A stretch of 64,000 nucleotides of DNA. Origin: an uncultured Mycoplasmatota bacterium (lineage in GTDB: Bacteria > Bacillota_I > Bacilli_A > RF39 > UBA660). The DNA is taken from assembly GCA_948470005.1 (NCBI GenBank), contig CAOKNI010000004.1, positions 1 to 64,000 on the forward strand, in the 5' to 3' direction. The position numbers were made by a program, and so were the translations under genes. A model generated the notes under the pieces. That model was not told where the DNA came from. It worked only from the letters and a program-made list of their open reading frames with translations, and ran no database searches. Position 1 is the first letter of the stretch. Each line of letters begins with the position of its first letter. Positions 52,818 to 61,114 of the stretch are shown here, one piece after another.

Positions 52818-53523
52818 ACCTACAAAGGGTAATAAATACTTTATCCGTAAAGCTAATGGAGGATATTCAACTTGCATTCAGGGGAAACCTACAGACAAAC
52901 AATGCAACGTGTTAGCTAACTGTGTCGGATATGCCTGTGGTGCTTTCAATGAAGAATTAGGGTTAAAGTATGAAAAGTATCATTTAAATTGCAATGCTGA
53001 GAACTTTATTGAAAGAGCTATAGCAAGCGGTTTATCAATAGTAAAAAAGCCAGTTGTAGGAAGTATTATTGTTTGGCAAGGTAAAGGAAACCTTGCGGGA
53101 CACGTTGGCATAGTTACAGAGGTAATTAATTCTAACTGTATTAAAGTTGCTCAAAGCGGATATGGTTCAAAAGCTTTTTGGATAGCTACACATTACAATA
53201 ACAATGGACGATGGGGCTTAAATGCTAATTATCCACTTAGAGGTTTTATTGTAAATCCAGAAGTTTCTAAAAAGCCAACATCTAATGATAAGCCAGTAAG
53301 TAAACCATCTAAAGAGAAAGTTTTAACTATAGATACTGGTGTTGGAGTTTATGGTCGAATAGGTGGTATTGGATTTAGCAAACCAAGAATTGCTTACAAA
53401 AAAGGCACAGTAATTAAAAAAGTTACTATGAATGTAGGTAGTGCGAACGGATATAAATGGTTTAAAGGATATGTTAATAATAAGTTAATGTATTTTCCTT
53501 ATAACAAAAAATGGTATAAATAA
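52801..53523 (+). CDS. endolysin with CHAP domain
   Basis: 240 residues. CHAP amidase/endopeptidase domain (about 1-160) with the catalytic Cys in QCNVLANCVGYACG and His in GNLAGHVGIVTEV. Linker rich in Ser/Lys/Pro, then a C-terminal SH3-like cell wall-binding part (GVYGRIGGIGFSKPRIAYKK). ATG 52801 behind GGAGG. Confidence 0.9.
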   Translation: MIRTTRPTKGNKYFIRKANGGYSTCIQGKPTDKQCNVLANCVGYACGAFNEELGLKYEKYHLNCNAENFIERAIASGLSIVKKPVVGSIIVWQGKGNLAGHVGIVTEVINSNCIKVAQSGYGSKAFWIATHYNNNGRWGLNANYPLRGFIVNPEVSKKPTSNDKPVSKPSKEKVLTIDTGVGVYGRIGGIGFSKPRIAYKKGTVIKKVTMNVGSANGYKWFKGYVNNKLMYFPYNKKWYK

Positions 53524-53545
53524 AGTGAACACTGCTGAACACCAT

Positions 53546-53592
53546 GCAACAAAAAAGAGGTTAGCCTTAACGGTTAGCCTCTTTTTTGTTGC
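53546..53592 (+). terminator. strong bidirectional terminator of the late operon
   Basis: GCAACAAAAAAGAGG with CCTCTTTTTTGTTGC plus inner GTTA/TAAC pairing; ends the late transcript. Confidence 0.85.
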
Positions 53593-53641
53593 CCTAATTT
53601 AAAATATAGTATAGAATAATAGATATAGGAGGAATGATTTT

Positions 53642-53836
53642 ATGAACGTAGAAGAATTAGAAATAATTCAAAGAACGGAAGAAGAATCTTCAAATGGTAA
53701 ACGTGTTGTTACATATTACAAGTGCCCATGCACAAAAGGCCAAGTTGTAGAAATATTAGAGAATGGTTTGCGAAGCTTTATTATAGAGTGTGATACATGT
53801 AAGTATAGTTATGATGATATGAACGATTATCGCTAA
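53642..53836 (+). CDS. small cysteine-containing protein, possible lysogenic conversion gene
   Basis: 64 residues with CPC and CDTC pairs (zinc-ribbon-like). AGGAGGAAT ribosome binding site, own terminator downstream; located after the late terminator, where moron genes are found. Function unknown. Confidence 0.65.
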   Translation: MNVEELEIIQRTEEESSNGKRVVTYYKCPCTKGQVVEILENGLRSFIIECDTCKYSYDDMNDYR

Positions 53837-53866
53837 AGAGTTAATGGTTCGTTAATTCTTTTTTTG
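53837..53866 (+). terminator. terminator
   Basis: AGAGTTAA-TGGTTCG-TTAATTCT with T7. Confidence 0.65.
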
Positions 53867-53892
53867 TGCAATAACTCACGCTTTTTACACAA

Positions 53893-53899
53893 TTCGACA
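53893..53899 (+). promoter_or_regulatory. 0A-box-like heptamer
   Basis: TTCGACA, the reverse complement of the Spo0A box TGTCGAA, 48 bases before the small gene at 53947. One heptamer alone is weak evidence. Confidence 0.2.
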
Positions 53900-53946
53900 A
53901 AATTCGCACTAAAAATGTGGTATTATTAATTCAAGGGGGAAAAATA

Positions 53947-54126
53947 ATGAAAAAATTAAATGAAAAAGAAATTAGTAAATTTACTAAGAAGTATTTAAAA
54001 GACTGGCTAGGTGATATTAAAGAAGTAAGTATGTTAACATGTGGACTTACCAAAGAATATTTAGTAAACGGACACTATTTAGTTATAGTAAATCCATTTA
54101 TTATTATACATAAAGACCTGCAATAG
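53947..54126 (+). CDS. small protein at the right prophage end
   Basis: 59 residues, AAGGGGG ribosome binding site, own terminator. Sequence LKDWLGDIKEVSMLTCGLTK is not recognised. Transcribed outward next to attR; candidate moron gene. Confidence 0.6.
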   Translation: MKKLNEKEISKFTKKYLKDWLGDIKEVSMLTCGLTKEYLVNGHYLVIVNPFIIIHKDLQ

Positions 54127-54137
54127 CAGGTTCTTTT
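54114..54137 (+). terminator. terminator of the last prophage gene
   Basis: ACCTGC-AATA-GCAGGT plus TCTTTTT; overlaps the stop codon. Confidence 0.75.
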
Positions 54138-54187
54138 TAAATTATTATATTTAATGCTAATATTTATCTAATAATGGCTTAAAAATT

Positions 54188-54227
54188 GCTCTAAAACAAT
54201 GTCGGTTGGTTACACAGTTGGTTACAA
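54188..54227. repeat. integrase arm-type repeat, right copy
   Basis: 39 of 40 bases identical to 18505-18544 and in the same orientation. Together with attR this fills the gene-free stretch 54127-54559. Confidence 0.75.
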
Positions 54228-54298
54228 CTCCAAAATAAAATAATTGATTTTTCCCTAAAATAGGCTTATAATTAGTATATATAAATCGTTCCAATAGT

Positions 54299-54364
54299 TC
54301 AGCTGGATAGAGCAATCGCCTTCTAAGCGATCGGTCAGGTGTTCGAATCACCTCGGAGTCACCA
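54299..54364. repeat. attR, 66-bp core direct repeat
   Basis: Identical to 18337-18402. The 5' tRNA half is missing here (CGTTCCAATAG replaces it), so this is the host's displaced 3' half. A hairpin with a T run after it (about 54380-54418) is the likely original tRNA terminator. Confidence 0.95.
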
Positions 54365-54463
54365 TTTGAATATTACAGGAAGCCCTGTTTTTGAGCCCAA
54401 AAGCTGGCTTTTTCTTTTTCATAAATTTTAACTAGAAATTATTAAAAATCATTTAAAAATATT

Positions 54464-54488
54464 ACGGTAGGTAACACGTAGATAACAA
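54464..54488. repeat. diverged arm-site-like element outside attR
   Basis: ACGGTAGGTAACACGTAGAT and onward resembles the phage arm element (CGGTTGGTTACACAGTTGGT) with substitutions and a one-base gap. Confidence 0.4.
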
Positions 54489-54529
54489 AAATCAATTTTG
54501 CAATAATTTTTAGTAAATTAAAAGACAAT

Positions 54530-54555
54530 CTAAAAAATCTCCTTTAAAGGAGATT
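54530..54555 (-). terminator. terminator of gerE
   Basis: Perfect 20-bp palindrome AATCTCCTTTAAAGGAGATT, followed on the minus strand by a T run. Confidence 0.8.
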
Positions 54556-54559
54556 AAAT

Positions 54560-54766
54560 TTATAAAGTAATTTCGCCTAATCTGAGTAATTCGACAACCG
54601 CCGCTGCACGACCTTTAACTTCTAATTTTTGCATGGCATTTGATATATGATTTCTAACAGTTTTTTCACTTATAAATAGTTTGTTTGCTATTTCTTTTGT
54701 TGTTTTATTCTGAACTAATAAGCCAAATATTTCTTGCTCTCTTTTAGTTAAAATACTTCTTTTCAC
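54560..54766 (-). CDS. gerE: GerE, late spore-coat transcription regulator
   Basis: 68 residues, LuxR-type helix-turn-helix. LTKREQEIFGLLVQNKTTKE and KLFISEKTVRNHISNAMQKL are nearly the Bacillus GerE sequence, ending VVELLRLGE. Regulates mother-cell coat genes with sigma-K. GTG start with AAGGAAGG ahead. Directly outside the prophage. Confidence 0.93.
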   Translation of the reverse strand: MKRSILTKREQEIFGLLVQNKTTKEIANKLFISEKTVRNHISNAMQKLEVKGRAAAVVELLRLGEITL

Positions 54767-54802
54767 GTGTACCTTCCTTTCATAACTATAATGTATCTAG
54801 TG

Positions 54803-54831
54803 TATTTTATGAATTACACGTGAATTTGGTT
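54803..54831 (-). promoter_or_regulatory. putative sigma-K promoter of gerE
   Basis: On the minus strand ACC (-35, 54828-54830), 16-bp spacer, CATAAAATA (-10, 54803-54811), matching AC/CATAnnnTA. Bacillus gerE is sigma-K dependent. Confidence 0.5.
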
Positions 54832-54842
54832 ATATAAACGGC

Positions 54843-55346
54843 CTAAGTATCAAATTTTACTATTATGTACATATTATCATCATAAATATCTTGAATACTT
54901 CTAATAATATTATTAGCAAGTTCTGTATTATGAGTTTTACTTGAAATAGTTACTTTGATATTAGAACCATTTATAGTAACATAAGAATCTAACTTATAAG
55001 TTTCTTTTATTAATTTAATTATTGCTTCTTTATTACTAGCATTTTTATTTATATCTTGTAATTCCTCATATGCCTTATTTTTTTCTTCAAGTGTTGCCGT
55101 CTCATTTAGCAAAATACCTTGTAGTTCTTCTAGCTTTGCCACCATAGCTTCTTCCTCCGCTACTTTAAGAGCTACCAAGGTATCATTTTCGGTTATCACA
55201 ACTTCACTAGCTTTATCATTATCTGTAGCTCCAACTTTTAAAGTAGATAAAGTATCTTGAGACATCGTTAGATAATAAATACTAAGTACCATAATAAGTG
55301 AAAAAAGTGTCAAAAACCATAAATTCTGTTTGTTAATCATTTTCAT
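54843..55346 (-). CDS. spoIIIAH: SpoIIIAH-like sporulation channel protein
   Basis: 167 residues. One N-terminal TM helix (LWFLTLFSLIMVLSIYYLTM), a Glu/Ala linker (EEEAMVAKLEELQGILLNE) and a small YscJ/ring-like domain near the C-terminus. This is the SpoIIIAH layout, the mother-cell ring that meets SpoIIQ across the septum. It stands alone here, not behind spoIIIAA-AG. ATG 55346 follows AAAGGAA; ATG 55340 is possible. Confidence 0.75.
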   Translation of the reverse strand: MKMINKQNLWFLTLFSLIMVLSIYYLTMSQDTLSTLKVGATDNDKASEVVITENDTLVALKVAEEEAMVAKLEELQGILLNETATLEEKNKAYEELQDINKNASNKEAIIKLIKETYKLDSYVTINGSNIKVTISSKTHNTELANNIIRSIQDIYDDNMYIIVKFDT

Positions 55347-55369
55347 CAGTTCCTTTCTTTTTCTAATAG

Positions 55370-55397
55370 ATTATATGAGAAATGCTTTTAAATATGT
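55370..55397 (-). promoter_or_regulatory. putative sigma-E promoter of the SpoIIIAH-like gene
   Basis: On the minus strand ACATATT (55391-55397), 13-bp spacer, CATATAAT (55370-55377), close to the sigma-E pattern kmATATT/CATACAnT. Confidence 0.4.
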
Positions 55398-55452
55398 AAA
55401 AATAAGTAGTTTATTTTTAATGAAAATGATATAATCATAAAAGAGGTATATT

Positions 55453-56202
55453 ATGAAGGAAATTTTAACATATAGCTTTTTAACATTTATTTTATGTTCA
55501 TTTATCGGCTATTTTTTAGAAGTGTTTTGGATTTTTTTAGGAACTAAAAAACTTGTCAATAGAGGATTTTTATGCGGTCCCGTTATCCCTATATATGGAA
55601 TTGGGGCAGTTCTCATTCTTTTTTGTCTTTTAAGGTATTATGATGACCCTATTGTTGTTTTTGTTTTTGGTATCATTATTACTAGTGCTTTGGAATATTT
55701 TACATCATTTATTTTAGAAATGATATTTCACAATCGATGGTGGGATTATGCCAACGAAAAGTATAATCTAAATGGTCGTATTTGTCTTCGTAATTCCATT
55801 GCCTTTGGTGTTTTATCGCTAGTTATTATTTATTTTGTTGCTCCTTTATTATTTCTTTTATTTAGTATTTTGGATTTTAAAATATGGGTAATTATTGCAA
55901 TAGTCCTTTCTATATTATTTTTCCTAGATGTTATTTATTCTATTGTAATCGCTTATAACTTACGAAATCGTATTATTATTGTAGAAGAATTAAAAAACGA
56001 AAAAATTGCTATGATACCAGTAATTTTCGAAAAAAGACTTAAAGAGTCAATCGCTGGGTTTAAAGCGTTCCCAAATCGTCTTTTAAAAGCTTTTCCAAAT
56101 ATTGAACGGGAAAATCATTTTTCATTTGAAATCATGAAAAAAGAACGTTTAAAAATTAAAGAAAAAAGAAAAGCTAAAAAAGAAGAAAAACAATCAAACT
56201 AA
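55453..56202 (+). CDS. CmpB-type membrane protein (putative ABC-transporter type IV family)
   Basis: 249 residues with about five TM helices and the family blocks GYFLEVFWIFLGTKKLVNRGFLCGP, PIYGIGA and WWDYANEKYNLNGRICLRNS (shown split). These are the PF06541-like signature. The C-terminal 60 residues are cytoplasmic, Lys-rich. Transport function in this family is not established. Confidence 0.82.
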   Translation: MKEILTYSFLTFILCSFIGYFLEVFWIFLGTKKLVNRGFLCGPVIPIYGIGAVLILFCLLRYYDDPIVVFVFGIIITSALEYFTSFILEMIFHNRWWDYANEKYNLNGRICLRNSIAFGVLSLVIIYFVAPLLFLLFSILDFKIWVIIAIVLSILFFLDVIYSIVIAYNLRNRIIIVEELKNEKIAMIPVIFEKRLKESIAGFKAFPNRLLKAFPNIERENHFSFEIMKKERLKIKEKRKAKKEEKQSN

Positions 56203-56213
56203 AAATTTGACCT

Positions 56214-56247
56214 GATTAAAGTTTAGTCTTTAATCTTTCTTTATTTT
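56214..56247 (+). terminator. terminator before lepA
   Basis: GATTAAAG-TTTAGT-CTTTAATC perfect 8-bp stem, then TTTCTTTATTTT. Confidence 0.75.
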
Positions 56248-56272
56248 AGGATATAATAATATTGGTGTTTAT

Positions 56273-58069
56273 ATGGAAACAAAAAATATTAGAAATTTTT
56301 CAATCATTGCCCATATCGACCATGGTAAAAGTACTCTTGCTGACCGCATTTTAGAGTATACTGGGGCGATTGATAAAAGAGAAATGAAAGACCAAATGTT
56401 AGATAGCATGGACCTAGAGCGGGAGCGCGGCATAACAATAAAATTAAATGCTGTAGAACTTCATACTAAATATGAAGGAGAAGAGTATGTTTTAAATTTA
56501 ATAGATACTCCAGGACATGTTGATTTTTCCTATGAAGTATCAAGAAGTCTAGCGGCCTGTGAAGGAGCAATATTAGTTGTTGATGCTGCTCAAGGAATTG
56601 AAGCTCAAACAATTGCTAATTTATATCTAGCTTTAAATAATGATTTAACTATTATACCTGTTATTAATAAAATAGATTTACCCAATGCTAATATTCCGAA
56701 AGTAAAAGAAGAATTAAAAAGTGTTTTTGGTTTTAAAGAGGAAGAAATACTTCTTTGCAGTGGTAAGACAGGAGTAGGTGTCCCCGAATTAATCGAAGAA
56801 ATAATCAAAAGAATACCAGCACCTACTATTGATAATAACGCTAAAACAAAAGCTTTAATTTTTGATAGTCGTTTTGACGCATACCGAGGAGTAATAGCCT
56901 TAGTTAAAATTGAAAGCGGAGAGCTCCACATTAAAGATACTATAAAATTAATGGCTACTGGCTCTAGTTTTGAAATTGTGGAACTTGGCGTTACAACACC
57001 AAGAGAAGTCAAAAAAGACGTACTTCGTGCTGGTGAAGTAGGCTATATTGCAGCTAGTATCAAAGATATTTCAAGTGTCCAAGTAGGGGACACCATAACT
57101 CTAGCTAATAATCCCGCATCCACACCCATAAAAGGTTATCAGCCTATGAAGCCTATGGTATATTCTGGGTTATTTCCAGTTGAGCCTAATCAATTTGAGT
57201 CTTTAAAAGAAGCTTTAAATAAATTAAAACTTAATGATGCCGCGTTATCTTTTGAAGCTGAAACATCAGATGCTTTAGGATTTGGCTTTCGTACTGGCTT
57301 TTTAGGCCTTTTACACATGGATGTCATTATGACTCGTATTGAAAGAGAGTTTGGTATTAGTATTATTGCTACTAGTCCTAGTGTAATTTATGAAGTAGGG
57401 TTAACTAGTGGCGAAATATTAAATGTTGATAGCCCAAATAAAATGCCTGAAAGAGCTCACATATCTTATATTAAGGAGCCATTTATTTATACTAATATTA
57501 TTGTACCTAGTACTTATATTGGGCCTATTATGGAACTATGTCAAGATAAAAGAGGTATATATAAAAATATGGAATACATTGATGAGACACGAGTTAATAT
57601 TCACTACGAGATACCTTTATCGGAAATAGTATATGATTTTTTTGATAAGTTAAAAAGTTATACTAAAGGTTATGCATCATTTGATTATGAAATATGTGGT
57701 TACCGCGAATCTAATTTAGTCAAAATGGATATTCTCTTAAATGGTGAAGCAGTTGATGCTTTAAGCTTAATTGTCCATAAAGATTTTGCTTACCAAAGAG
57801 GCCGCTCTATCGTTAAAAAATTAAAAGAGTTAATTCCACGTCAAATGTTTGAACTACCTATTCAAGCGAGTGTGGGCGCTAAAGTTATTGTTCGCGAAAC
57901 TATTAGTGCTATGCGAAAAAACGTTTTAGCAAAATGTTATGGCGGTGATGTATCTCGGAAAAGAAAGCTACTAGAAAAGCAAAAAGAAGGTAAAAAAAGA
58001 ATGAAAATGGTTGGAAGTGTTGAAGTTCCGCAAGAAGCTTTTCTAGCAGTATTAAGTGGGGAGGAATAA
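56273..58069 (+). CDS. lepA: elongation factor 4 (LepA)
   Basis: 598 residues, ribosomal back-translocase-type GTPase. G1 [14 protein letters not shown]3 DTPGHVDF and G4 NKIDLP are present; LepA-specific C-terminal domain [19 protein letters not shown] and [17 protein letters not shown] is clear. TATAAT at 56252 may be its -10 box. Standard length. Confidence 0.97.
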   Translation: METKNIRNFSIIAHIDHGKSTLADRILEYTGAIDKREMKDQMLDSMDLERERGITIKLNAVELHTKYEGEEYVLNLIDTPGHVDFSYEVSRSLAACEGAILVVDAAQGIEAQTIANLYLALNNDLTIIPVINKIDLPNANIPKVKEELKSVFGFKEEEILLCSGKTGVGVPELIEEIIKRIPAPTIDNNAKTKALIFDSRFDAYRGVIALVKIESGELHIKDTIKLMATGSSFEIVELGVTTPREVKKDVLRAGEVGYIAASIKDISSVQVGDTITLANNPASTPIKGYQPMKPMVYSGLFPVEPNQFESLKEALNKLKLNDAALSFEAETSDALGFGFRTGFLGLLHMDVIMTRIEREFGISIIATSPSVIYEVGLTSGEILNVDSPNKMPERAHISYIKEPFIYTNIIVPSTYIGPIMELCQDKRGIYKNMEYIDETRVNIHYEIPLSEIVYDFFDKLKSYTKGYASFDYEICGYRESNLVKMDILLNGEAVDALSLIVHKDFAYQRGRSIVKKLKELIPRQMFELPIQASVGAKVIVRETISAMRKNVLAKCYGGDVSRKRKLLEKQKEGKKRMKMVGSVEVPQEAFLAVLSGEE

Positions 58070-58072
58070 TAG

Positions 58073-58534
58073 ATGTTAGAAAATAAAGATATTGTTAATT
58101 TTATTGCAGAAGGCGAAGGTCATACGGTAGAAGAGGCCGCAGAAAATTTTGGCGTTTCAGTATCAACTATCAAAAAAAGACTTGCTCAAGTAAGAGACCT
58201 GACCAACCCAAAATATGATGAAATAGAAGCTGAAAAATTAAAACTTGCCCAAATGAAAGTATCAATTAGAGGTCATAAAAAAGGTGGCGCATCAGGAAAA
58301 AGAGGAGGTACATTTACTGAAGAACAAGCTAGAAAACTAGCTGAACTATATTTAAATAGTGGTCTAACTTTTAAAGATTTATCATCTGATCTTCATATTC
58401 CAACCTCTACATTATGGGATACCATCCGTAGTATCAAAGATGCTGAATTGCAAAGTCGAATTGACGAACATATTAAGCACAAGCCTTCGATAATTGAAGA
58501 TAAGGAAGAAGAAAGTTATGGACGCACCCATTAA
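58073..58534 (+). CDS. tandem-HTH regulator, SpoIIID-like
   Basis: 153 residues. First helix-turn-helix (HTVEEAAENFGVSVSTIKKR) followed by a NPKYDEIEAEK and SIRGHKKGGASGKRGG segment recalls SpoIIID (VREVAKVFGVSKSTV..., IRHIRGG). A second helix-turn-helix follows (LTFKDLSSDLHIPTSTLWDT). SpoIIID is a mother-cell sporulation regulator of about 90 residues; this protein is longer, as if duplicated. Three bases after lepA; overlaps hemW. Confidence 0.6.
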   Translation: MLENKDIVNFIAEGEGHTVEEAAENFGVSVSTIKKRLAQVRDLTNPKYDEIEAEKLKLAQMKVSIRGHKKGGASGKRGGTFTEEQARKLAELYLNSGLTFKDLSSDLHIPTSTLWDTIRSIKDAELQSRIDEHIKHKPSIIEDKEEESYGRTH

Positions 58535-59612
58535 ATCAGTATATATCCATATCCCTTTTTGTAATAGTATTTGTTCTTACTGTGATTTTTGCAAAGTAGT
58601 TTATAATGATGATTGGGTTAATCCTTACTTTGAAAAGTTAGCCGACGAAATTGATAATGCCTACATGGGAGAAGAAATTGAAACTCTTTATATTGGCGGG
58701 GGAACTCCCTCATGTTTATCTTTAAATGAACTAAAAAGTCTGTTTTCGATTTTAGATAAATTTAAAAAAAGTCCTCATATCGAATTTACATTTGAATGCA
58801 ATCTAAAAGACTTAGAGATTGATAAATTAACTTATTTGTATTCTAAAGGGGTAAATAGGTTAAGCATTGGAATTGAGTCTTTTAATTCTACTAAATTAAA
58901 GTTTATGAATAGGGAAGCAAACTTTAAAGATGCTAAAGAGCGAATTGCCCTAGCAAGGAAAGTTGGCTTTAAAAATATTAATATTGATTTGATGTATGCT
59001 ATTCCGGAAGAAAACATAAAAGTTTTAACCAAAGATTTAAAAGCATTTTTAAAATTAAAGCCAAATCATATAAGTACATATAGCTTAATTATTGAAAAGA
59101 ATACTTTAGTGGGATTAAATAAAATTAAACCTATTGAAGAAGAACATGATGCTAAGATGTACAATTTAATTTGTAAAACTTTAAAAAAAGCAGGGTATAA
59201 ACATTATGAAGTATCTAACTTTGCTAAACAAGGATTTGAATCTCTACATAATCTAACTTATTGGAATAATTCTGAATACTATGGCTTTGGCGTTGGCGCT
59301 TCAGGCTTTGTTGCTGCCATTCGCTATGAAAACACTAAAAGCTTAACAGAATATTTAAAAGGTAATTTTGTAAGCTCCAAAGTTTTAATGAGTAAAGTAG
59401 ATAATATGGAAAATGAACTTATTTTAGGTTTCCGTAAATTAGCAGGAATAAGTTTAGAAGCTTTTTATGATAAATTTGAAGAAAACATGCAAAATATATT
59501 CCCCATTAAACCTCTTATCAAAAATGGCGATTTAATTTATAAAAATGGTTTTGTTTATATAAATCCTAAAAAAATATATGTCATGAATGAAATATTACTT
59601 AAATTAATCTAA
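58518..59612 (+). CDS. hemW: HemW-type radical SAM protein
   Basis: 364 residues. Radical SAM cluster CNSICSYCDF, followed by YIGGGTPS and RLSIGIESFN, and the HemW C-terminal domain. HemW binds haem and is thought to be a haem chaperone, not coproporphyrinogen oxidase. Located after lepA as in Bacillus (lepA-hemN). ATG 58518 is preceded by GGAAGAAG. A weak AAGAAA/TTTTCTT hairpin with T7 follows at 59616-59639. Confidence 0.92.
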   Translation: MDAPIKSVYIHIPFCNSICSYCDFCKVVYNDDWVNPYFEKLADEIDNAYMGEEIETLYIGGGTPSCLSLNELKSLFSILDKFKKSPHIEFTFECNLKDLEIDKLTYLYSKGVNRLSIGIESFNSTKLKFMNREANFKDAKERIALARKVGFKNINIDLMYAIPEENIKVLTKDLKAFLKLKPNHISTYSLIIEKNTLVGLNKIKPIEEEHDAKMYNLICKTLKKAGYKHYEVSNFAKQGFESLHNLTYWNNSEYYGFGVGASGFVAAIRYENTKSLTEYLKGNFVSSKVLMSKVDNMENELILGFRKLAGISLEAFYDKFEENMQNIFPIKPLIKNGDLIYKNGFVYINPKKIYVMNEILLKLI

Positions 59613-59665
59613 ATAAGAAAGCATAGTTTTCTTTTTTTAGTTTACACTAATTTTAGGTGGTTTCT

Positions 59666-60061
59666 ATGTTAAAAGATTTGCAAATCTTAAATGGTGAAAT
59701 GCCTTTACCATTTAATTCTTTAAATACTATATATACGATAACTGTAAAAGATACTGAAACTTCTTTAAATATTGATTACAAGATAGATAGTAGTGATAAT
59801 ATTTCTATATTTGGTAATAATTTAACTGAGGAATTAAATGAAGTGGTTATCACTGTTTATAATGACACAGATATGATGAGTTATTATCTATATGTTTATA
59901 AAGAGAAATCTCTTGAAACAGCAACTGATAAAACTGTCTTTAACTCTCTAGAAATAAACAAAGAAGCCCTGCCTAGTTTTGTTATACCTTCTATTGCTAG
60001 TGCTTGTTTTGTAGTTATTTTACTTTTCTTTACACTTTTATTCAAAAAAAAGAAAAATTAA
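59666..60061 (+). CDS. small surface protein with beta domain and C-terminal anchor
   Basis: 131 residues. Residues 1-80 look like a cadherin-like beta-sandwich half (YTITVKDTETSLNIDYKI, VVITVYND), then one TM helix (SFVIPSIASACFVVILLFFT) and KKKKN. No signal peptide at the N-terminus. Function unknown. Followed by three CAGATTTT-type palindromes. Confidence 0.65.
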   Translation: MLKDLQILNGEMPLPFNSLNTIYTITVKDTETSLNIDYKIDSSDNISIFGNNLTEELNEVVITVYNDTDMMSYYLYVYKEKSLETATDKTVFNSLEINKEALPSFVIPSIASACFVVILLFFTLLFKKKKN

Positions 60062-60062
60062 T

Positions 60063-60131
60063 GATTTTGCAAAATCTGCACTAAAATATCTATATTTTAC
60101 TTCAAAATTAAAACAGATTTTAAAAAATCTG
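60063..60131. repeat. two palindromes related to the terminator at 60144
   Basis: GATTTTGCAAAATC (60063-60076) and CAGATTTT-AA-AAAATCTG (60114-60131). Confidence 0.6.
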
Positions 60132-60143
60132 CTAAAAAAGCAT

Positions 60144-60168
60144 ACAGATTTTATCAAATCTGTTTTTT
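60144..60168 (+). terminator. terminator before comEA
   Basis: ACAGATTT-TATC-AAATCTGT followed by T6. Confidence 0.8.
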
Positions 60169-60217
60169 GCATTCTTTAAAATATTTTGCTACAATGCAAG
60201 CGGAAAGGAGGAAAATC

Positions 60218-61114
60218 ATGCAAAATATTTTATTTTTATTAAGAAAATATGCCAAAGACATAACTATATTTTTTCTTTTACTTGTCTGTTTAGGATTAAT
60301 TATTTATAAGTATTTTGAACCAGAAAAAGAAACTGAAAGCGTTGGAAGCATTGCTATGCTTGAAAAAGAGAATAACCCTGAGGAAATATCAGAAAAAGCT
60401 ACTACACCAATTGATAATTATATTTATGTTGATATAAAAGGCGCTGTTAAAAAGCCAGGTGTTTATAAAATATTAAATACTGCGATAATTAATGACGCTA
60501 TCAATATGGCTGGTGGCTTTACCTCAAATGCTTATCAGAATAATATCAATTTAAGTAAAAAAATATGTGCTGAAATGGTTATTTATGTTTATCAGAAATC
60601 TGAAATTATGAGTAATAAAGAGCCTACTATATCGAAAGATACCCCCAAAATAGAGCATAATTCAACTAATTCTACCGAAACAGAAAAACCAGTGACAGAT
60701 AATACTAATAAAAGTGAAGAGTCTCTTATTGGACCTAGCATTAATATTGTAACCCCCAATACCTCTTGCGAAGCTGGTTCTTATGATATTGCACAGTGTT
60801 TAGAGGATAAAAATAGTATTATTATTAGTGAAGATGTGTGTAAAGAAGAAATTGATGATAATAAAAATAATCAAAATAATGAAACAAATGAAAATAATAC
60901 CACAAATTCTAACGCCGAAAAAAATTTAGTTAATATTAATACAGCGGATGTTGCCTTGTTAACAAGTCTTACTGGAATAGGCGAATCAAAAGCTAAAACT
61001 ATTATTACTCATCGTGAAGAAAATGGCGCATTTAAATCTATTAGTGATATTTTAAATGTTAAAGGCATAGGAGAAAAGTTATTTGAAAAGATTAAAGATT
61101 TTATTACAGTCTAA
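60218..61114 (+). CDS. comEA: ComEA competence DNA receptor
   Basis: 298 residues. N-terminal TM anchor (IFFLLLVCLGLIIYK), an SLBB domain (YVDIKGAVKKPGVYKI), a long Asn/Thr/Glu-rich linker with paired cysteines, and C-terminal helix-hairpin-helix motifs (NINTADVALLTSLTGIGESK, LNVKGIGEK). Binds incoming dsDNA at the membrane during transformation. AAAGGAGGAAA before ATG 60218. The linker is longer than in Bacillus (205 residues total). Confidence 0.92.
   Translation: MQNILFLLRKYAKDITIFFLLLVCLGLIIYKYFEPEKETESVGSIAMLEKENNPEEISEKATTPIDNYIYVDIKGAVKKPGVYKILNTAIINDAINMAGGFTSNAYQNNINLSKKICAEMVIYVYQKSEIMSNKEPTISKDTPKIEHNSTNSTETEKPVTDNTNKSEESLIGPSINIVTPNTSCEAGSYDIAQCLEDKNSIIISEDVCKEEIDDNKNNQNNETNENNTTNSNAEKNLVNINTADVALLTSLTGIGESKAKTIITHREENGAFKSISDILNVKGIGEKLFEKIKDFITV

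Larger units (their letters stand above)
18337..54364. mobile_element. complete-looking prophage integrated in tRNA-Arg (about 36 kb)
   Basis: Bounded by 66-bp perfect direct repeats. Contains integrase next to attL, a lysogeny switch, early genes, an ArpU-like late regulator, and a full set of packaging, HK97-type head, siphovirus tail and lysis genes. All structural genes expected are present and uninterrupted, so it may be inducible. A few early genes are broken (methyltransferase frameshift, 31.4-31.7 kb). Confidence 0.95.

Noticed and set aside
54587..54593. TTCGACA (0A-box-like) inside gerE
   Set aside because: Lies in coding sequence and the heptamer is expected several times in the window by chance.
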